Positions 1 through 8,023 of a stretch of 64,000 nucleotides of DNA are shown piece after piece. This stretch comes from Pseudomonas sp. B21-040 (GTDB lineage Bacteria > Pseudomonadota > Gammaproteobacteria > Pseudomonadales > Pseudomonadaceae). The notes under the pieces are model-generated. The model made no database searches and was not told the origin of the DNA. It was given only the letters and a program-made list of their open reading frames with translations. Numbering within the stretch: the first letter of the stretch is position 1; every line of letters begins with the position of its first letter. The DNA is taken from positions 4,209,501 to 4,273,500 of the forward strand of contig NZ_CP087176.1 of assembly GCF_024748695.1 (NCBI RefSeq). Reading direction: 5' to 3'. The translations under genes and the position numbers were made by a program.

Positions 1-367
1 ATACAAACAGCGTCGCCAGCAGGACCAGAATCACCCCGCGATAGCCGAACTGCGCGCGCGACTGGATCATTTGTGGCAGGCCCAGGTGCGGACCTTGCGA
101 ACCGTGAAACGCCATGAACAGCGTGCCGAACATGATGCCCAGCGTGCCGGCGAGTGTGGTCCAGAGCGCGGTCAGGCCGACGCTTGGGCCCACGAAGCCG
201 ATGGTCATGGTGAAGAAGGTGAAGTTGCCGAGGAACCAGAACGGGCCTTGACTGGACAGTTTGTCGGTGCGTTCGTGTTCCGGGATGAAGTCGATCGAAT
301 GGCTTTCGACGATCGGTTTGTCGTCGAGAAGCGACACGCTAGGAGCGGCTTTGGCGTCAGTGTTCAT
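1..367 (-). CDS. NCS1-family permease, N-terminal part (cut by window edge)
   Basis: The minus-strand frame starts at the ATG at 367-365 and runs off the left edge, giving about 122 residues. It begins MNTDAKAAPSVSLLDDKPIV, followed by a cytoplasmic N-terminus and then membrane segments from about residue 45. The stretch SQGPHLGLPQMIQSRAQFGY is the typical NCS1 (cytosine/purine/hydantoin) signature at the end of helix 2. The permease at 35088-36500 has the same arrangement (SIDYIPEAER, AAQGPKLGLPQMISSRVQFG). It lies downstream of the aldehyde dehydrogenase and ureohydrolase on the same strand, with a 131-bp repeat in between, so it may import their substrate. The substrate is unknown; NCS1 proteins also carry allantoin and related ureides. 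Confidence 0.85.
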   Translation of the reverse strand, partial: MNTDAKAAPSVSLLDDKPIVESHSIDFIPEHERTDKLSSQGPFWFLGNFTFFTMTIGFVGPSVGLTALWTTLAGTLGIMFGTLFMAFHGSQGPHLGLPQMIQSRAQFGYRGVILVLLATLFV

Positions 368-477
368 GATGGACTCTTATTGTTGGAAGATCATGACGGA
401 ATAACTGCATTCTTTCGGGTGAACGACGCCCGGGCGCATCCTTGCCGTTCCCTGTTGTTGAAGATGCCGCGAACCGT

Positions 478-608
478 GTAGCAGCTGCCGAAGGCGGCGT
501 CCGGCGGCGCAGCCGTCGTAAACCCGATGACCAAGGCTTACCAGACACACCACCCTCACTGGTTTTACGACGGCTGCGCCGCCGGACGCAGGCTTCGCCA
601 GCTGCTAC
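478..608. repeat. 131-bp inverted repeat element, copy 1
   Basis: Two long imperfectly complementary arms face each other: 478-523 starts GTAGCAGCTG and carries CGTCCGGCGGCGCAGCCGTC, and 564-608 ends CCAGCTGCTAC. A loop of about 40 bases separates them. A second copy with the same arm sequence and the same total length lies at 36589-36719. Both sit just upstream of an NCS1 permease gene on the minus strand. The form resembles a REPIN (paired REP hairpins) but differs in sequence from the one at 5906-6001. Confidence 0.8.
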
Positions 609-652
609 GGATTGCGTTGCGGCTGAACCGACAGAAAGACGTCAGCCGTGAC

Positions 653-2161
653 TCAGGGCAGCGTGATCCAGACGGCCTTGGTTTCGAGCAGGTAATCGAG
701 CTGCTCGGCGCCCAGGTCCTTGCCGAATCCGGACTGCTTGTAGCCACCGAACGGCATCGACGGGTCGAGGGTGCCGTGGGCATTGACGTAGACCGAACCG
801 GCCTTCAGCCGTGGAATCAGGCTGTGCACCTTGCCCAGGTCATTGGAATAGAGTGCTGCGGCCAGGCCGTACACCGAGTCATTGGCCAAGGCCAGCGCCT
901 CTTCCTCATCGTCGAACGGTGCGGTGACCAGCACCGGGCCAAAGATCTCTTCCTGGACAATGCGCATGTCGTTGCGGCAATGGGCGAAGATGGTCGGCTC
1001 GACGAAGAAGCCCGGGCCATCGACGGGCTGGCCACCGTAGACCAGTTCGGCACCTTCCTGCTTGCCGGTTTCGATGTACTCGGTCACGCGCTGTTTTTGC
1101 AGCGCCGACACCAGCGGACCGATGAAGCAGTCAGGGTCCAGGCCCGGTGCGATTTTCAACGTGCGGGTATAGGCGATCAGTTCACGCAGGAATTCGTCGT
1201 AGACACTGCTATGAATATAGGCCCGTGTACCGGCGTCGCATACCTGCCCGGAGTTGAAAAACACGCCGTTGGCGACCGCTTGAGCGGCGGCCGGGATGTC
1301 GGCGTCGGCGCAGACGATGACCGGCGATTTACCACCGAGTTCGAGCGTCAGGCGCTTCATGTCTTCCAGCGCTGCGCGGCCGACAGTCTGGCCGACCGGG
1401 GTCGAGCCGGTGAAGGTCAGTTTGTCGATGCCAGGGTGCGTGGCCATGGCGGCGCCGACCACGCTGCCGCGCCCGGACACGATGTTGATGACGCCATCCG
1501 GGATGCCGGCTTCCTGCACCAGTTCGGCAAAACGCAGGGCCGACAGCGAGGTCAGCTCGGCGGGTTTGACCACCACGGTGCAACCGGTCGCCAGGGCGGC
1601 GCCGAGCTTCCAGGCCATGGTTTGCAACGGGAAGTTCCATGGCACGATAGCGCCGACCACACCCACCGGTTCTTTGCGCGTATAGGCCAGGTAATTGCCG
1701 GGCAGCGAGGGCTCGACGGTGCGCCCGTGAAGCTTGGTCGCCCAACCGGCGAAATAACGCAGGGTGTCGACTGTGCCCTGGATATCGACGTCTTTGGCAA
1801 ACGCTACGGACTTGCCCATGTCGATCGATTCGATTTGCGCCAGCTCCTCGGCGTTCTGTTCAATCAGGTCAGCCAGGCGCTGGATCAGCCGTTCGCGTTC
1901 GGCCGGTTTGGCCTGGCGCCAGGCGCCGCCGTCAAACTGCGCGCGAGCCGCTTGCACGGCGCGGTCCAGGTCATCGGTGGTGCCCATCGGAATGCGCGTG
2001 ATCAGGCCTTCGGTCGACGGCTCGATGACATCGGACGTCTGCCCGTCGCTGGCCTCGACAAAAGCACCGCCGATGAACATTTTCTGCACCTTGCTGAGGA
2101 AGGTCTGGGTCGCTTCGGAGACGCCAAATTTCTGCAGGTACTGCTTAACGATCGTGTCCAT
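653..2161 (-). CDS. NAD(P)-dependent aldehyde dehydrogenase
   Basis: A 502-residue aldehyde dehydrogenase superfamily enzyme that oxidises an aldehyde to the carboxylate. Visible features are PWNF (oxyanion Asn176), FTGSTPVG (cofactor loop, about 250-257), ELGGKSP (general base Glu274) and NSGQVC (catalytic Cys308), all at usual spacing and length. The start is set at MDTIVKQYL because GAGAGAA precedes it; an in-frame ATG 99 bases upstream lacks this. It follows the ureohydrolase by 67 bases on the same strand, so they are probably cotranscribed. With a ureohydrolase partner a guanidino-aldehyde (for example 4-guanidinobutyraldehyde) is a reasonable substrate, but this is inference. Confidence 0.9.
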   Translation of the reverse strand: MDTIVKQYLQKFGVSEATQTFLSKVQKMFIGGAFVEASDGQTSDVIEPSTEGLITRIPMGTTDDLDRAVQAARAQFDGGAWRQAKPAERERLIQRLADLIEQNAEELAQIESIDMGKSVAFAKDVDIQGTVDTLRYFAGWATKLHGRTVEPSLPGNYLAYTRKEPVGVVGAIVPWNFPLQTMAWKLGAALATGCTVVVKPAELTSLSALRFAELVQEAGIPDGVINIVSGRGSVVGAAMATHPGIDKLTFTGSTPVGQTVGRAALEDMKRLTLELGGKSPVIVCADADIPAAAQAVANGVFFNSGQVCDAGTRAYIHSSVYDEFLRELIAYTRTLKIAPGLDPDCFIGPLVSALQKQRVTEYIETGKQEGAELVYGGQPVDGPGFFVEPTIFAHCRNDMRIVQEEIFGPVLVTAPFDDEEEALALANDSVYGLAAALYSNDLGKVHSLIPRLKAGSVYVNAHGTLDPSMPFGGYKQSGFGKDLGAEQLDYLLETKAVWITLP

Positions 2162-2228
2162 TTTTATTCTCTCTGCCCGGCAGTCAGGTCCTGCCGGGTC
2201 ACTGTGGTTCGAGGATCGATCCGTGCCG

Positions 2229-3227
2229 TCAGGCCGGAGTGGCTTCGCCTTCGGCCGCACGCACCTTGGCCCGCTCGTGGAAGATGAAACCGATGCTGTT
2301 GAGCAGCAGTTGCGCGGCGAGAATCGAAGTCATGCCGCTCGGGTCATACACCGGTGCAACCTCCACCAGGTCCATGCCGACGATGTTGCCCTTGCTGCGC
2401 TTGGCCAGGGCCTGGATGATTTCCAGCACTTCGTAGTAGAGGAAGCCGCCGTGACTTGGCGTGCCAGTGCCCGGGGCGATGGAAGGGTCAAAACCGTCGA
2501 TATCGATGGTGATGTAGTAATTGATGTTCTGCGGGATCAACGCCAGCACACCCTCGACGCCGAGGCGACGTACATCACGTACCGAGAGAATCTTCGAACC
2601 CGCCTCGTGGGCCGCTTCGTAGTCATCGCGGTTGGAGGACGACACGTTGCGGATGCCCATCTGGGTCATGCCGACGATGTGGTTCATTTCCGAGGCGCGG
2701 CGCAGCGGGTTGCCGTGGCCGTAGCGCACACCGTGGCGTTCATCGACGAAGTCCAGGTGCGCATCGAAGTGGATGATGTGGATCGGGCCACGGCCCTCGA
2801 ACGCCTTGATCACCGGCGCGTGCACCGAGTGATCGCCGCCGAGCACCACCGGCATGACACCGGCATCGAGAATCTTGCGCACGGCGTATTCGGTGTTCTT
2901 GTTACTGGTGACCATGTCGGTGTGCACGATATCGGCATCGCCGACATCGACCATGCGCACGTCGGCGGCGGTCAGGTACATCACGTCGTCTTCGTGGTCA
3001 TAGGCGCCGGCATGGCCGAAGGAAAACAGCGTCGATGCTTCGCGAATCCCGCGTGGTCCGAAGCGTGCGCCGGAGCGCCATTGGGTGCCCATGTCGTTGG
3101 GCACGCCGAGCACCGCGACGTCGGCATCCAGCGCGTCCCAATCGGTGCACACCGGGGATTTGCCAAAGGTGCAATGACCCACGAATGGCAGGTTCAGACG
3201 ACCGGATTCATAACCGTTGTTCGACAT
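2229..3227 (-). CDS. Ureohydrolase family enzyme (agmatinase/guanidino-acid hydrolase type)
   Basis: A 332-residue arginase-fold hydrolase that should split a guanidino compound into urea and an amine. The dinuclear metal ligands are visible: GGDHS (His133), DAHLD (Asp155, His157, Asp159) and DIDGFDP (Asp242, Asp244). The start MSNNGYES follows a strong GGAGAGG. The gene leads a minus-strand unit with an aldehyde dehydrogenase and an NCS1 permease and is divergent from a LysR gene, an arrangement like guanidino-acid catabolic loci of pseudomonads. Agmatine, 4-guanidinobutyrate or 3-guanidinopropionate are all possible. Agmatine is less likely because a dedicated agmatine deiminase operon lies 6 kb away. 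Confidence 0.85.
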   Translation of the reverse strand: MSNNGYESGRLNLPFVGHCTFGKSPVCTDWDALDADVAVLGVPNDMGTQWRSGARFGPRGIREASTLFSFGHAGAYDHEDDVMYLTAADVRMVDVGDADIVHTDMVTSNKNTEYAVRKILDAGVMPVVLGGDHSVHAPVIKAFEGRGPIHIIHFDAHLDFVDERHGVRYGHGNPLRRASEMNHIVGMTQMGIRNVSSSNRDDYEAAHEAGSKILSVRDVRRLGVEGVLALIPQNINYYITIDIDGFDPSIAPGTGTPSHGGFLYYEVLEIIQALAKRSKGNIVGMDLVEVAPVYDPSGMTSILAAQLLLNSIGFIFHERAKVRAAEGEATPA

Positions 3228-3339
3228 TTCAAGCCTCTCCACTTTTTGTTATCGGCTGGGCGGACTGCAAGGCGACCGCCGTTGGAATGACTATGGGCGC
3301 AGGTTTTCGTGGAAAAAATGCTAAACATCAGATACTCAT

Positions 3340-3354
3340 ATCGGCATTACCGAT
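3340..3354. promoter_or_regulatory. Candidate LysR operator (T-N11-A inverted repeat)
   Basis: ATCGG-CATTA-CCGAT is a perfect 5-bp inverted repeat with a 5-bp spacer and the T-N11-A form of LysR boxes. It lies 25 bases upstream of the LysR gene (3379) and about 110 bases upstream of the divergent ureohydrolase, the usual position for control of both. Confidence 0.55.
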
Positions 3355-3378
3355 GCATCCACACGCGGGAGATCCAAC

Positions 3379-4293
3379 GTGATTCAACTGCACGATGTCG
3401 ATCTGAAATTACTCAGGGTGTTTGCCACGATTGTCAGGTGCGGCGGTTTTTCCGCAGCGCAAGCGGCGTTGAACGCCGGCCAGTCAACCATCAGCGAACA
3501 GATGACTCATCTGGAGACCCGACTGGGGGTCAAACTCTGTCAGCGCGGGCGCAGCGGCTTTCGCTTGACCGAGCAAGGCGTGGCCATTCATGAAGCCACC
3601 CAGCGCCTGCTGTCGGCGGTGGAAAATTTCTGCATGGACGCCGACGTGCTCAAGCAGCACATCAGCGGCAAACTCAACCTGGGGATCATCGACACCACCA
3701 TCACCGACCCCGATTCGCCGCTGCCGCGCACCACTCAGCGCTTTGTGTCCCGGGGGCACGACGTGCACCTCAACGTGTACGTGGGCACCCCCGCCGAACT
3801 CGAAGAACGCGTACTCGACGGCCGGTTGCACCTGGCCATCGGGCACTTCCCGATCCACGTTCCAGGCCTGCTGCACACACCGCTGTATCAGGAAGCGTTG
3901 GGGTTGTATTGCGGGCGGCGGCATCCGCTGTATGGCAGTAAGACCGAAGGTGATGAACTGCTCGAAGAAATCGCCGCGAGCCGGATTGTCGTGCGCGGCT
4001 ACATGCAGCAATACGACCTTGAACACCTGGGCGTCAGCAAAGCCGCGGCCACCGTCGACAACATCGAGGCGCTCGCCATTTTGCTGATCTCCGGGGCCTA
4101 TCTGGGGTTTCTTCCGGCGCACTTCGCCAGCCAGTGGATCAAGACCGGGGAGATGCATCAACTGGCGCCGAACAGCTTGCAATTGATGTCGCCGTTCGAC
4201 GTGATTACCCGACGCGGCACCGCGCCGCCGCCGATCCTCCAGGCGTTCCTCGAAGACCTGGCCGCGTGCTCGCGTAAAACCGGCAATGGCTGA
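3379..4293 (+). CDS. LysR-family transcriptional regulator
   Basis: A 304-residue LysR protein with an N-terminal winged helix-turn-helix (LKLLRVFATIV...AALNAGQSTISEQMTHLE, residues about 8-48) and a periplasmic-binding-like effector domain. The start is GTG at 3379, preceded by GGGAGA. It is divergent from the ureohydrolase/aldehyde dehydrogenase/permease unit with a good LysR box between them, so it is probably their activator. The effector is not predictable; a guanidino compound is the obvious guess from context. Confidence 0.88.
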   Translation: MIQLHDVDLKLLRVFATIVRCGGFSAAQAALNAGQSTISEQMTHLETRLGVKLCQRGRSGFRLTEQGVAIHEATQRLLSAVENFCMDADVLKQHISGKLNLGIIDTTITDPDSPLPRTTQRFVSRGHDVHLNVYVGTPAELEERVLDGRLHLAIGHFPIHVPGLLHTPLYQEALGLYCGRRHPLYGSKTEGDELLEEIAASRIVVRGYMQQYDLEHLGVSKAAATVDNIEALAILLISGAYLGFLPAHFASQWIKTGEMHQLAPNSLQLMSPFDVITRRGTAPPPILQAFLEDLAACSRKTGNG

Positions 4294-4372
4294 TCTGCGC
4301 TCGCCACAGGTCAACACTGCCCGGCATACTCATTGACGCCACCACCCCGTTCGCCACCCTTGCAGGCCCGTT

Positions 4373-5881
4373 ATGCGCATCCACGTCACCTTCATCGACC
4401 GCGTCGGCATCACCCAGGAAGTACTGGCCCTGCTCGGTGGGCGCCGGTTCAATCTGGACGCCGTCGAGATGGTGCCACCGAACGTTTACATCGATGCACC
4501 GACCCTCGGCGTCGATGTTCTGGAAGAGCTGCGCGAGGCGTTTCTCGGCGTACAAGGTGTGCAAGCGGTGACGATGGTCGACATCCTTCCGGGGCAACGC
4601 CGAAGCTTGCAACTCGATGCCTTGCTGGCGGCCAGCACCGATGCGGTATTGGCGGTGGATGACCGCGGTTTTGTATTGCTGGCCAACCCGGCGCTGATCG
4701 CTTTGTGTGGTCGCGAACCGGCCGGTGAATCGCTGACCGCGTTGTTCGATGATCCGTCGCTGCAACAGACGCTGATCGAACACCACTTCCGCCTGCCCAT
4801 GCACGAGGTCAGCCTGGGCGGCCAGACGTTGCTGCTGGACGCCATGCCGATCACCGATGCCGGCGCCCTGCTGACGCTGTATCACCCGAACCGCATCGGC
4901 GAACGCCTGTCGGCGCTGCACCATGACCATGCCGAAGGGTTCGATGCGTTGCTGGGCGAATCCCCGGCGATTCGCACGCTCAAGGCCCGTGCCCAGCGCG
5001 TGGCCACGCTCGACGCGCCGCTGTTGATCCAGGGTGAAACCGGCACCGGCAAAGAGCTGGTGGCCCGCGCTTGCCATGCGATCAGCACGCGGCGCGATTC
5101 GCCGTTTTTGGCGTTGAACTGCGCAGCCCTCCCGGAAAGTCTCGCCGAAAGCGAACTGTTCGGCTACGCCGCCGGGGCCTTCACCGGCGCCCAGCGTGGC
5201 GGCAAACTCGGCCTGCTGGAACTGGCAGACCAAGGCACAGTGTTCCTCGACGAAGTCGGTGAAATGTCGCCCTACCTGCAAGCCAAGTTGCTGCGTTTTT
5301 TGAGCGATGGCTGCTTCCGTCGGGTCGGTGGCGATCGCGAGGTCAAGGTCAACGTTCGGGTGCTGAGCGCCACCCACCGCGACCTGGAAAAAATGGTCGC
5401 TGAAGGTCACTTTCGAGAGGACCTGTTCTACCGTCTCAATGTCCTCAACCTGCAAGTGCCGCCGCTGCGTGAGCGCGGCCACGACATCCTGTTGATGGCC
5501 AACCACTTCATGCAGCAGGCCTGCGCACAGATCCAGCGTCCGGTGTGCCGTTTGGCCCCAAGCACCTTTCCTGCCCTGCTCGGCAACCGCTGGCCGGGCA
5601 ACGTTCGGCAGCTGCAAAACGTGATTTTCCGGGCGGCGGCGATTTGCGAAAACCCGCTGGTGGACATCGACGATCTGGACATTGCCAGAACCGCTGTAGA
5701 GCGGCAAAACGACGGTGAAGTGGGCAGCCTCGAAGCTGCCGTCGAAGGCTTTGAAAAGCACCTGCTGGAACAGCTTTACCGCAGTTATCCCTCCAGCCGC
5801 TTGCTGGCGGCGCGGCTGCAAACGTCACACAGCGCCATCGCCATTCGCCTGCGCAAGTACGGCATTCCCACCAAGCCCTGA
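4373..5881 (+). CDS. gcsR: Sigma-54-dependent activator of glycine cleavage genes (GcsR/TyrR type)
   Basis: A 502-residue bacterial enhancer-binding protein with TyrR architecture. It has an N-terminal ACT domain (about 1-75), a PAS-like region (about 80-170), an AAA+ sigma-54 interaction domain and a C-terminal helix-turn-helix (about 470-500). Walker A is GETGTGKE (221-228), the sigma-54 contact loop GAFTGA is at 268-273, and Walker B is VFLDEVGE (about 290-297). In P. aeruginosa the related GcsR activates a gcvH2-containing operon in response to glycine. Here gcvH, glyA and lipA follow directly behind a very good sigma-54 promoter, which supports that role. TyrR or PhhR would be the alternatives. 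Confidence 0.85.
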   Translation: MRIHVTFIDRVGITQEVLALLGGRRFNLDAVEMVPPNVYIDAPTLGVDVLEELREAFLGVQGVQAVTMVDILPGQRRSLQLDALLAASTDAVLAVDDRGFVLLANPALIALCGREPAGESLTALFDDPSLQQTLIEHHFRLPMHEVSLGGQTLLLDAMPITDAGALLTLYHPNRIGERLSALHHDHAEGFDALLGESPAIRTLKARAQRVATLDAPLLIQGETGTGKELVARACHAISTRRDSPFLALNCAALPESLAESELFGYAAGAFTGAQRGGKLGLLELADQGTVFLDEVGEMSPYLQAKLLRFLSDGCFRRVGGDREVKVNVRVLSATHRDLEKMVAEGHFREDLFYRLNVLNLQVPPLRERGHDILLMANHFMQQACAQIQRPVCRLAPSTFPALLGNRWPGNVRQLQNVIFRAAAICENPLVDIDDLDIARTAVERQNDGEVGSLEAAVEGFEKHLLEQLYRSYPSSRLLAARLQTSHSAIAIRLRKYGIPTKP

Positions 5882-5905
5882 GCCCTGCCCCAAACAACAC
5901 AAGGA

Positions 5906-6001
5906 CCCTGTGGGAGCGGGCTTGCCCGCGATAGCGGTGTGACATTCAGCATTGATGTTGACTGACACTCCCTCATCGCGGGCAAGCCCGCTCCCACAGG
6001 G
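5906..6001. repeat. REPIN (paired REP hairpin) of the P. fluorescens type
   Basis: The arm CCCTGTGGGAGCGGGCTTGC continues to CCGCGAT (5906-5932) and is repeated as a perfect inverted complement at 5975-6001, with 42 bases between. This is the familiar extragenic palindrome of fluorescent pseudomonads. It lies between gcsR and the gcvH promoter and may end gcsR transcription. Confidence 0.9.
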
Positions 6002-6011
6002 ATTTGTAGTC

Positions 6012-6046
6012 GTCTTGAAATCGCTACAGCGTATCGAATTCAAGAC
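6012..6046. promoter_or_regulatory. Pair of candidate GcsR binding sites
   Basis: GTCTTGAAATCGCTAC (6012-6027) and GTATCGAATTCAAGAC (6031-6046) are the same 16-bp motif in opposite orientation: read on one strand they match at 14 of 16 positions. Their centres are 19 bp apart. They lie about 140-185 bases upstream of the -24/-12 promoter, a normal distance for enhancer-binding proteins. Confidence 0.5.
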
Positions 6047-6099
6047 AACCTTCTGCGACCCCATTTTTTCCTGCCCTGCTCGTTGCCCTCCTCTTGTCC

Positions 6100-6115
6100 G
6101 TATTGATTTCAATAC
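6100..6115. promoter_or_regulatory. Perfect palindrome, candidate GcsR binding site
   Basis: GTATTGA-TT-TCAATAC is a perfect 7-bp inverted repeat about 65 bases upstream of the -24 element. It matches each of the two upstream sites (6012-6046) at 13 of 16 positions when aligned in orientation, so the three probably bind the same protein. Confidence 0.55.
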
Positions 6116-6180
6116 AGGAAAACCCTATTGGTACTTTCAATAACATAACAACTCTTTGATTTTAAACAACTAACCAACAT

Positions 6181-6196
6181 TGGCACCGCCCTTGCT
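6181..6196 (+). promoter_or_regulatory. Sigma-54 (-24/-12) promoter of gcvH-glyA-lipA
   Basis: TGGCACCGCCCTTGCT has the invariant GG-N10-GC spacing and matches the TGGCAC-N5-TTGCA/T consensus fully. It lies 93 bases upstream of gcvH and downstream of a sigma-54 activator gene, so it almost certainly drives the operon. Confidence 0.9.
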
Positions 6197-6288
6197 ATCA
6201 CTGTTCCAGCCACGCTCGCTGCCCCGCACGAGCCTGTAAACGTCATCCGCCACCAGCAGTGGATGAGTCTGAACAATGAGGAGTTGTT

Positions 6289-6672
6289 ATGAGCGAATTG
6301 CGTTTTACCGTCGATCACGAATGGTTGCGCCTTGAGAGCAATGGCCTGGTCACCGTTGGCATCACTGAGTTTGCCCAGCAGGCATTGGGGGATGTGGTGT
6401 TCGTTCAGGTGCCTGAACTGGGCGCCTTCGATGCAGGCGCTGAAGTGTCGGTACTGGAATCGGTGAAAGCGGCCAGCAGTATCGGCATGCCGCTGGACGG
6501 TGAAGTGGTCGAGATTAACGCAACGCTCGAGAGCACTCCGGAACGGGTCAACGAAGACCCATTGGGCGAAGGCTGGTTCTTTCGCTTCAAACCGGTCGAT
6601 GTCGAGGCATTGAGCGACTTGCTGGATCAAGACGCCTATGAACGCCTGACCGCAGAACACGCCGACGCTTGA
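6289..6672 (+). CDS. gcvH: Glycine cleavage system H protein
   Basis: A 127-residue lipoyl carrier protein that shuttles the aminomethyl group from the P to the T protein and then presents the lipoyl arm to the L protein. The lipoylation site ESVKAAS is present (Lys60), after the conserved WLRLE and GITEFAQQALGDVVFV stretches. The start follows GAGGAG. It is the first gene behind the sigma-54 promoter and is followed by glyA and lipA. gcvP and gcvT, which normally share this operon, are not in the window. It is probably a GcvH2-type paralogue. Confidence 0.95.
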   Translation: MSELRFTVDHEWLRLESNGLVTVGITEFAQQALGDVVFVQVPELGAFDAGAEVSVLESVKAASSIGMPLDGEVVEINATLESTPERVNEDPLGEGWFFRFKPVDVEALSDLLDQDAYERLTAEHADA

Positions 6673-6714
6673 AGCCCCCCCACGCATTTCCTGAATACGA
6701 AAAAGGACCACACC

Positions 6715-7971
6715 ATGTTCAGCAAACACGACCAGATCAAAGGCTACGACGACGAACTGCTGGCGGCGATGAATGCCGAAGACGCACGGCAAGAGCACCA
6801 CATCGAACTAATCGCCTCCGAGAACTACACCAGTCAACGGGTGATGGAAGCGCAAGGCAGTGGCCTGACCAACAAATACGCCGAAGGTTATCCAGGCAAG
6901 CGCTATTACGGTGGCTGCGAACACGTTGATGTGGTCGAACAACTGGCGATTGACCGGGCCAAACAATTGTTCGGCGCCGATTACGCTAACGTCCAGCCAC
7001 ACTCCGGCAGTCAGGCCAACGCCGCCGTCTTCCTCGCGCTGCTGCAAGCGGGCGACACCGTATTGGGCATGAGCCTGGCCCATGGCGGCCACTTGACCCA
7101 CGGTGCCAAAGTGAGTTTTTCCGGCAAGCTCTACAACGCCGTGCAGTACGGCATCGACACCGCCACCGGGCTGATTGATTACGACGAAGTCGAGCGTTTG
7201 GCCGTCGAGCACAAACCGAAAATGCTCATCGCCGGATTCTCCGCCTATTCCAAGACGTTGGACTTCCCGCGTTTCCGCCAGATCGCCGACAAAGTCGGGG
7301 CTTACCTGTTCGTCGACATGGCCCACGTCGCCGGGCTGGTGGCGACCGGTTTGTACCCGAACCCGATCCCCTTCGCCGACGTCGTCACCACCACCACGCA
7401 CAAAACCCTGCGCGGTCCGCGTGGCGGCCTGATCCTGGCCAAGGCCAATCCGGAACTGGAGAAAAAACTCAACGCGGCGGTGTTCCCGGGCGGTCAGGGC
7501 GGTCCGCTGATGCACGTGATCGCGGCCAAAGCGGTGTGCTTCAAGGAAGCGCTGGAGCCCGGTTTCAAAACCTATCAGGCGCAGGTGATCCGCAATGCCC
7601 AAGCGATGGCCAAGGTCTTTATCGACCGGGGTTTCGACGTCGTTTCCGGTGGCACCGACAACCACCTGTTCCTGGTCAGCCTGATTCGCCAGGGCCTGAC
7701 CGGCAAAGACGCCGACGCCGCCCTCGGCCGCGCCGGGATCACCGTGAACAAGAATGCCGTGCCCAATGATCCGCAATCGCCGTTCGTGACCTCGGGCCTG
7801 CGCATCGGCACGCCGGCGATCACCAGCCGTGGTTTCAAGGAAGCGCAGAGTATCGAGTTGGCGGGATGGATCTGCGACCTGCTCGATCACCTCGGCGATG
7901 CCGATGTCGAGGCGCACGTCGCCCGACAAGCCGCTGCAATGTGCAGTGACTTCCCGGTCTACCGCGACTGA
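6715..7971 (+). CDS. glyA: Serine hydroxymethyltransferase
   Basis: A 418-residue PLP enzyme interconverting glycine plus methylene-tetrahydrofolate and serine. PLP attachment is TTTHK (Lys230) followed by the GPRGG loop; [14 protein letters not shown] and [12 protein letters not shown] are typical of the family, and the length is normal. It follows gcvH by 42 bases and an AAAGGA ribosome site. In a glycine-responsive operon it would use the one-carbon unit released by glycine cleavage to form serine. Pseudomonads usually carry several glyA copies; this one is the glycine-cleavage-linked type by position. Confidence 0.95.
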   Translation: MFSKHDQIKGYDDELLAAMNAEDARQEHHIELIASENYTSQRVMEAQGSGLTNKYAEGYPGKRYYGGCEHVDVVEQLAIDRAKQLFGADYANVQPHSGSQANAAVFLALLQAGDTVLGMSLAHGGHLTHGAKVSFSGKLYNAVQYGIDTATGLIDYDEVERLAVEHKPKMLIAGFSAYSKTLDFPRFRQIADKVGAYLFVDMAHVAGLVATGLYPNPIPFADVVTTTTHKTLRGPRGGLILAKANPELEKKLNAAVFPGGQGGPLMHVIAAKAVCFKEALEPGFKTYQAQVIRNAQAMAKVFIDRGFDVVSGGTDNHLFLVSLIRQGLTGKDADAALGRAGITVNKNAVPNDPQSPFVTSGLRIGTPAITSRGFKEAQSIELAGWICDLLDHLGDADVEAHVARQAAAMCSDFPVYRD

Positions 7972-7978
7972 TCAGCCA

Positions 7979-8001
7979 CGGGAGGGTTAACCGCCCTCCC
8001 G
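7979..8001 (+). terminator. Intercistronic hairpin between glyA and lipA
   Basis: CGGGAGGG pairs with CCCTCCCG across a 7-base loop just after the glyA stop. There is no U-run, so it is more likely an mRNA-stabilising or attenuating hairpin than a full terminator. It could lower lipA expression relative to gcvH and glyA. Confidence 0.45.
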
Positions 8002-8023
8002 CTCGCGCCAAAGGAAGAAACAC

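Noticed and set aside
527..2287. Long plus-strand open frame of 586 codons
   Set aside because: It is antisense to the aldehyde dehydrogenase (653-2161), whose catalytic motifs are clear; high-GC third positions keep the opposite frame open.
4205..5821. Minus-strand open frame of 538 codons
   Set aside because: Antisense shadow of the GcsR-type activator, which has intact Walker and GAFTGA motifs.
6126..6143. TATTG-N7-CAATA as a fourth GcsR site
   Set aside because: The spacer is three bases longer than in the other three sites, so the halves would be on a different face of the DNA.
6197..6288. Glycine riboswitch in the gcvH leader
   Set aside because: The leader is under 100 bases and lacks the paired aptamer pattern; control by a sigma-54 activator explains the locus.
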